Of a stretch of DNA of 64,000 bases, positions 57,510-64,000 are shown piece by piece. The translations under genes and the position numbers were made by a program. A model generated the notes under the pieces. The model was not told where the DNA came from. It saw only the letters and a program-made list of their open reading frames with translations, and ran no database searches. The stretch covers positions 16,220,656 through 16,284,655 of the forward strand of contig CM060847.1 in NCBI GenBank assembly GCA_030737835.1. The letters run 5' to 3'. The number at the start of each line of letters is the position of its first letter. Position 1 is the stretch's first letter. The DNA comes from Acorus gramineus (taxonomy: Eukaryota > Streptophyta > Magnoliopsida > Acorales > Acoraceae).

Positions 57510-59259
57510 ATGGCATCCACCTCCTTCATGATCCACCACCTTGCACCCTCAACCCAGACAAGGGTTGCGCCGCAGCGCCAGGGTCTGGTGGGCATCAGGC
57601 CATCCAACCTGGTCTGCAGGGCACAGAAACAGGCCTGCCAGGAGGAGGACAGCAATGCCGCAGCCGTCTCGAGGCGGTTGGCTCTCTCGGTTCTCATCGG
57701 TGCTGCGGCCGTTGGGAACAGGGTCTCTCCTGCCGATGCCACCTATGGTGAAGCAGGTAATGAATGAATCAAAACTTTTAGAGGGAAATTATCAAACCTC
57801 CTCTTGGTAGGATAGTCTTGTCACTTGCTGATAAGAAAAGATTTGATCAGAAAAAAATAACTACCAATAAAAAAAAAAAACTTTTAGAGGGAAATTTTGT
57901 TTATATGTTATGAGCTGTTATTGCACGCTATAGATGGTTCTACTCCAGTTCATTTAGCTTCTTTGGTGATTTGTATATTGACTAGTATGACCATGATAAA
58001 GGGGTATACCCGTCTCATTTGAAATGTCATTTTTGATCCTTGAATAGAAAGTTGAATTACGATTTATATCATTTTTCATCCACTGATCTAGATAAAATAA
58101 ATACTCTTACATGAAGTATTAAAGATAGGTGCATCAATCACTCCTCTCTCTCCTTTATATTACTGCTTATTTCACTTATAGTCAGAAATGGTATTAAAAT
58201 AATGTACAAATTATATCTAAATGCAAGCGAGGGAAAAGAAAAGTGGCGAATAAGTAATTCCTTTACTATTACAAACACATAAGTCATAGTTATGGCGGTT
58301 CATTTGATGAGAAAGAATTGTGTAAATCAAATAACCATCCCTGACTTCAAATGAACATTGAAAAACTTCTAGAAAAATTAAAATCACAGTAATATATCAT
58401 CAATATCAATCTATCAAGGAAATAACATTGCCAGTGTCTGCTTCATGGTTTTCTTGGTACTAACCTGAGCATCAAATGCAGCTAATGTTTTTGGTAAGCC
58501 GAAGTCGAACACCGACTTCCTGCCATACACCGGAGAAGGGTTCAAGATTCTGATCCCGGCGAAGTGGAACCCCAGCAAGGAGGTGGAATACCCAGGGCAG
58601 GTCCTGAGATATGAAGACAACTTCGACACCACCAGCAATGTCACCGTCATGGTTACCGCGACAGACAAGAAGACCATCGCCGATTACGGCCCCCCTGAGG
58701 CCTTCCTCTCCCAAGTATAACTGATTCTCACACTAAACTTTCCATCATAATGTCTAAGATGATCAGCTCAGCTCATCCTTGGTTCTCTGTTCAGGTTGAT
58801 TACTTGCTAGGCAAACAAGCTTACTTCGGCAAAACTGATTCTGAGGTACAATAATGTGACATAAGAGATGGGATCTAACATTAATGTTTGTCAGTCCTCA
58901 ATGAGAAACTGACACGTGTTTAAAATTATCACAACACTCACATGACATGTGAGGTGACATGCGTCAGTCCCTTACTGACTATGTTGATGATCTTGTAGGG
59001 TGGGTTCGAATCGGATGCAGTGGCCACAGCTAACATATTGGAGGCCTCCACCCCAGAGATTGGGGGCAAGAGCTACTACTCCATCTCGGTCTTGACAAGG
59101 ACGGCGGATGGAGACGAGGGAGGCAAGCACCAGCTCATCACCGCCACCGTCTCTGATGGGAAGCTCTACATCTGCAAGGCTCAGGCCGGGGACAAGAGAT
59201 GGTTCAAGGGGGCCAGGAAGTTTGTGGAGAGCACTGCCAGTTCATTTAACGTTGCCTGA
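57510..59259 (+). CDS. PsbP, 23-kDa protein of the photosystem II oxygen-evolving complex
   Basis: Four exons (57510-57756, 58482-58714, 58795-58845, 58999-59259), all with GT-AG introns, give 263 residues, the usual precursor length. A bipartite transit sequence includes [16 protein letters not shown], with the twin arginine of Tat import, and cleavage after SPADA before the mature TYGEAANVFG. The mature part carries [56 protein letters not shown] and the C-terminal [12 protein letters not shown] block. In the thylakoid lumen PsbP binds photosystem II and helps retain calcium and chloride at the manganese cluster. Intron 1 contains a small retroposed insertion (57791-57876). The reading frame is intact, so the gene should be functional. 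Confidence 0.96.
57791..57876 (+). mobile_element. Short poly-A-tailed insertion in PSBP intron 1
   Basis: 86 bp ending in poly-A, flanked by a 20-bp duplication (AAAACTTTTAGAGGGAAATT at 57771-57790 and 57877-57896). These are hallmarks of target-primed insertion of a 5'-truncated retroposon; the source is not identified. Confidence 0.78.
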
Positions 59260-61159
59260 TGAGAGATGGAACTCAGTGGGAATGTAATTGAGCAAAGAAA
59301 TGTTGTCCAAGACTGCCCATTTAAGTTTTGATGCATTCTTTGAAAGAGTAATCTTTAATGGGGTTTAGTACTCTTCTAAGCCATCAGCTGATATTACACA
59401 CGCATCTTCACAGATTGTTAAAGTGTCTGCCTGCTTGCATTATCTTTTAGGGAAACATAGGAATATTTAAATGACAAGATATAACTTAACATAGATCAAC
59501 AGAGCAACACTGAGATGAACTGAATCACCGGTCTCTTTCAAGTTTCAACTCCTAATGAACACCTAAAAAGGCTTAGATATGAAAGGGTTGGGGATGTCGT
59601 TGGAAGGTGGAAAGGGTGGAAAAAAGAGTGGGCATGGGGGGGAGGTCAGGCATCATGAATGGTGGAAGCGGTGGTGGGAATGTCAGAAGTCCGCCCAACT
59701 TAAGTTTTGCTTTGCTGAAGTTCGTTTTCCTGTCTCCATGTTTGCTTGTGGCTTCCTTCAGTTTACAAGCATGGGAAACCGAGAAATGGTTGTACAGCTA
59801 AAGCAGGGAAACATGGGAACTGAAGATGGAAAAACCTGGAAGCAGCGTTTTAGTAGCCATATGTGTTCTTCAAGAAAAGACGAAGCCTTCACATTGATAG
59901 CTAAATGGACCTCGCTCAAGAAGTGTGTATTTAGTTGGGTATAGGATCTGAGAGAAGGTGTATGTGTCTTCACATGAGAGAGAGAGAGAGCGACTATTTC
60001 TAAGATGATTGAAAAATGCAGAAAATGTTGAAATTAATAAATAAAAAACCAGTTAAACTTGGGCCAACATTGAAGGGGAGCCAAATGGGGAAGAAGAGCT
60101 AAAGTAAATATAACAGAATCAACATTGTTGATAAAAACTGGATGTGTTGAAAGGAGAGCAAATGTCAATGCTTGCATGAATACAATACATTATGCGAGCA
60201 ATTAAGGTGTGATTTGATGGTATATATGTTGTAGCAGTTCATTCAAGAAATGAATTCAAGACACAATTCTTAAAATGCATGCTTGTAACAATAATGCAAG
60301 GTGATATGAATATCACAATACTTTAGCAAGTATTTGATGGTAACATTTTCTGAATAAAAGAAATGCATTGTTTATATTCCATGCAGATTTCTTAAGCTGG
60401 TCAAGAGTTGTTCAGAATAGTTGACAGAATATCCCCTAAATTAGAGAAATTTCAATGAGTTATTACATATTAATTGGACGCACAACAATGATCACCCATA
60501 ATCAAATTAAGAGACCAACAACAGCTGTCTAATGGTCATGATCATGTTCTACAGAAGAAACAATGGAAGGGTAAAAAAAATCGGTAACCAAAGAGAGCCA
60601 ACATGATTAAGTGCAAGCAATAAAATTTAGTGAGCATTAAATGATGATTAGTATGACTTTTAACTATACCATTCTAAACAGATTTCCAATTCAAAACAAT
60701 ATTCAATTTCCTTATTCCTTCATATTCATCTGCTACATCTGTTTCATTGTTATGAGAGATATTGATGTTTCATAAGACTCATAACATTTAAGAATCCACA
60801 CATTCCGATATATTACTACTTGGCCAGGAAAAGAAAAGGCAATACTGCATAAACAATGTGTGACAAAACTCATAGAGCTCAGAATTAATAATGCTAAATT
60901 TTGATGATCACAAACAATGAATATCAACGGATAGACAATTCAAAATGAAATCCTTAGCTTCTACCCATTGAGTGACCGACCCAAAGCAAGTACTATTTGG
61001 TTCTCTTAAACAGTTTTTACCATTGATTAAAAATAAGATTTTGATGAGTACCCATTAAACGGGACCCCCAACAATACATCAGAAACCCTGAATCACAGAT
61101 CGAATACGTTTCAGAGAATGGGAAAAGCCAATACAGGGGAGGGAGTCCAATAAAGTTAC
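59260..61159. other. PSBP 3' flank and intergenic
   Basis: 59260 to about 59400 is probably PSBP 3' UTR. The later exons of the snapin-like gene should lie here on the minus strand, but I cannot recognise them. An open frame at 59579-59944 shows no motif. Confidence 0.4.
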
Positions 61160-61340
61160 CTCCGGTGAGCCTATCGATAGCTACAGAGAGATCTTCCTGG
61201 CTCATGACGGCGCCCTCCGTCGAACAATCGAAGACTCGATCACACACAGACCCGAGGACCGAAGATACCCCCCTCGCGAGGGCTTCGGGGCTCTCGCAGG
61301 ATCTTGAGGAAGAGTTGCACGGATCCCGATGCGGGGTCAT
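61160..61340 (-). CDS. Snapin-like protein, first exon only (tentative)
   Basis: ATG at 61340 opens 60 codons that end at donor GGAG|GTAACT (61160/61159), phase 1. The stretch ALARGVSSVLG...STEGAVMSQEDLSVAIDRLTG has the helical pattern and final ID-L-T of snapin, a BLOC-1 family subunit involved in endosomal sorting. GC-rich and clearly exon-like. Downstream exons expected before PSBP were not identified, so the gene may have short or diverged exons or be truncated. Divergent transcription from the region right of 61380 is not supported. Confidence 0.45.
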
Positions 61341-61380
61341 TGGCAGTCTCTCCTCGGAGGGATCGCCGCCCGCTCGCTAG

Positions 61381-62154
61381 GGTTTTGGGGACCATTGGAG
61401 GAGGTTTTGGGGAGGAGTAGGTTAACGAAAGTGGGCCGAAGGTGTAATTTATCTCGGGCTGCGAGGTTTGAATTACGTAAATAGCTTTGTTCGTTGTGTA
61501 TATTTTATGCGAAAAAAGTATAAAACATATATTTTTATAAAATAAAATTTATATTTCCAAGTATAATATGAACCCAATTTACACTAATAGATGAAAAGAA
61601 AACAACCGTTTGAATGGAGAATTAAGTTATTACGAGATTTATGCTTATTTTAGTATAAATGAGAATAAAATTATTTTTTATTTAGTTGTATTTTAAATTT
61701 ATCTAGTTGAAAAATATAATAATAATGCTTTTTTGTTTGGATAAAATATGAATAAGGTGTGGATAAAAACTTATAAAAAGTAAAAAGATGAAGAGAATTA
61801 ATTTGACCGTTGCTATATAAAAGGTTATAACAATTGATTTGATAGATGACTCACGTATTCTTTTGATTGAATGATATGAAATAATTTAATTCAAATGATC
61901 GACTGGAATTCATATACCACTTTATATCAATTAATTATGACACACAAATTTTAATTTATTTCAGTCTTTCCAACACCCATTTTAAAGCTATTCCGACTAA
62001 TTCACACTTATTCGGGGTCATATTCTCAAATCAAGAGGGGGAATATGTGTTTTATACTTTTATTTAACAATGAATGTATCCATTGTACATATATGTAACT
62101 ACACGCATTATTGTATTGTAAAAAAAATGTGTAACAAACACAATATCATTTTTA
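61381..62154. other. Intergenic, upstream of the snapin-like exon
   Basis: Short GC-rich promoter-like stretch to about 61460, then AT-rich DNA. No gene. Confidence 0.4.
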
Positions 62155-62365
62155 GCATCTCTAGTGATTATAGCACAACGGTTCAGGGTTTAACGGTATT
62201 ACTAATAAGTCCTACGTTCGAGTCGTTGAGCTGACTTATCTACCTGTTTATTCGAAAGAATTTTCCATGGGACCGGGACAAACAGACAGAGGTAGCCTTC
62301 CCAGCTCCTCTGTAAAGTCAGCCACGGAGGTCCCCCTCCGATATCAAAAAAAAAAAAAAAAAAAA
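62155..62365 (+). mobile_element. tRNA-derived SINE, copy 2
   Basis: GATTATAGCACAACGGTTCAG near the start, a B-box-like ACGTTCGAGTC in the middle and CCCTCCGATATC followed by a long poly-A. It is the same family as 46391-46598, here on the plus strand. A target duplication was not resolved. Confidence 0.75.
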
Positions 62366-62629
62366 ACAATTTTTGGTGATGTGAGGTGTCCCTGCACACA
62401 ACCAAACTTTAACTGAAAAGACCATATAATAAGATCTAGCCAATCTATAGTTAAATTCAACAAGAATTTAACATAGAGTATGATTTGTTGAAAGAGAACT
62501 CAAAATATTTCCATGTAATTATTCTTCCAATCATATTGTATATTACATTAGCAGCTTTGGACTTTACAAAATGAACCACAAAAAAAAATCAGTCTAAAGA
62601 GCTGTCAACCAAAAAGAATTGTCAGCAGT

Positions 62630-63752
62630 TCAGAGGGTAGTCATATTGAATGTGATCTTCTGGATCACAGACAATGGAACACTTGAGACGTGCCCGAGGT
62701 CTCCATAAAGTCTGATCCTTCCAAAGCTAGGAGCAGGGCTGTTCATGGTAGCATTGAAAAAGATTGTCAAATTCTGTGTCTGACCGCTTGCAATGAAAAA
62801 CCGAGTTGGTGTCACTGACATGGAAACTCCATAAGGAGCACTGCATCTCACACTGTATGTTTCGTTGTCAGCAATGTTCGTGACTGTCCTCGTAACTATC
62901 CTTGACTGATTCAGCTTCGCAATTGTAATGGAAGGCAAATTTAGATCTGTGCCATTCATGGTGGAAACACTGCCACAACTCCGACCAGTGTAGTTTAGGA
63001 CCACAGGACCGGACCCGTTGATGTTGCATAGGAAAAAGAAGAAATCATTGTAACCTGTGAATCAATGTGCATTATAAACCAGGCTTAGGAAAAATGTTAC
63101 ATTGTCATTCCTGAAGTCAATTCTGCAGTCCCAACACATTTTGATTTTTTTTTTCTTTAAGTATATATATTTTTTTTTTTTATTGGTTGAAGTATATATT
63201 CTTGTCTAATGAAGTACACATTTGTATAAATCAAATGCATACCCTTTTACATTTTCATAAATAGAGTATATACTTGTGTAATAGAGTATATATCTATTAC
63301 TCTATTAGAGATTTCACATACTGAATGAGGATCAAAGAAATGACTATCTATGCCCTTTACAAAAATAAAGATGTATTGAAAACAAAAAGAAAAATAACTG
63401 ACAAATGCTTACTGGAGTCAAAGATTAGACCAGGGTCCAATGCGGCGGTGGCATTGACAAAACCACTGCCCATATCAAATGAGGTTGCGGGTGTTTGTGT
63501 TGAGTCAGGATTGCTGTAGGAGCGTTGTGCCATTATTGGCCCCCCTTGCTTGTTGTAGAGTGAGGCAGTTGTGGAGAGAGCGGAACCGATGGCAGAAGGG
63601 CTGAGGCTTGGGAACTTTTGCTTTATCAATGCAGCAAGCCCAGCAACATGAGGAGCAGCCATGCTTGTTCCAGATATCATTGCAAAGTTCTCACCTTTAT
63701 ATCCAGCAAATGCACCAATATGAGCAGCAGTGACATAGGGCATGCAAACCCG
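62630..63752 (-). CDS. Subtilisin-like serine protease, SBT2 type, 3' end (partial)
   Basis: The last two exons are visible on the minus strand: about 63752-63413 and 63054-62630, joined in phase through FDSS|YNDF. The first carries the catalytic serine in GTSMAAPHVAGLAALIKQKFP. It continues into SPSAI, SALSTTASLY, GGPIMAQRSYSNP and FDMGSGFVNATAALDPGL, all typical of the plant SBT2 group. The second encodes the C-terminal fibronectin-like domain with LNLPSITIAKLNQS, RTVTNI and FGRIRLYGD. These are secreted cell-wall proteases. Asp and His catalytic parts, signal peptide and prodomain lie beyond the right edge. The right boundary of the upstream exon (TTGAG acceptor) is inferred. Confidence 0.9.
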
Positions 63753-64000
63753 CTCAAGAGTAAAAAGAATTATATGATGTAATTATGCTGAACCATCAAT
63801 GCATGTTTGTTTATTGACAGATGATCCAAATGCATATGATATGTATTACATACATCCCATGGTTGAAGTCTAAAAGAGTTTAAAATAGCGTTAGGAAACC
63901 TGTTTGAAAGCAGATTTTCACTCAAAGAATTTTTTGAAATTATAACCCAGGAAGCAAACATTTGATAAATTCCTGAAAAGTTCTTTTTTTCACTGTTTAT

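Noticed and set aside
59579..59944. 121-codon ORF downstream of PSBP
   Set aside because: Gly/Lys-rich start and no motif. Composition and position fit 3' flanking DNA.

Overview
The window is nuclear DNA of a flowering plant. The support for this is spliced genes with GT-AG introns, a nuclear gene for the thylakoid-lumen protein PsbP, an SBT2-type subtilase, Copia/L1/hAT/Mutator-type transposons and a strongly AT-rich background. The sequence alone does not fix the species. Few host genes are present and most of the window is layered mobile DNA.

Layout. 1-22.6 kb is a nested transposon zone. A non-coding Copia-type LTR element (1317-3613) sits inside a repeat whose second copy (19461-20210) preserves the empty site. 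A broken FAR1/MULE-type transposase gene lies at 4386-6766. A hAT-type element (10254-11091) and a near-intact L1-type LINE (11773-17962) follow, enclosed by a 1.07-kb direct repeat. A 5'-truncated Copia fragment lies at 20211-21213. At the end of this zone is a plausible small four-helix membrane protein gene (22045-22488, minus strand), two fragments of which were copied into the repeat.

23-37 kb holds MITEs and non-autonomous DNA elements, several with exact target-site duplications, and one orphan first exon of a plastid aldo-keto reductase (25893-26112).

37.7-47.8 kb is a tandem triplication. Each copy has a 34-35 residue acidic microprotein ORF on the minus strand (38367-38471, 43117-43224, 47181-47288). 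The copies share a TATA box, an ATG-free leader, a CCATGG start context, a conserved 3' motif and a conserved upstream block with a CACGTG box. This is the strongest candidate here for something undescribed.

48-57 kb is mostly repeats. It also holds a small secreted-protein gene (51633-51947) and a 0.76-kb near-perfect foldback structure (56412-57174). 57.5-64 kb is more gene-like: complete four-exon PSBP (plus strand), a snapin-like first exon (minus strand) and the 3' end of an SBT2-type subtilase running off the right edge (minus strand).

The genes do not form a pathway. The main story is repeat nesting, gene-fragment capture and one tandemly amplified microprotein family. Calls rest on reading the sequence; no database search was run.
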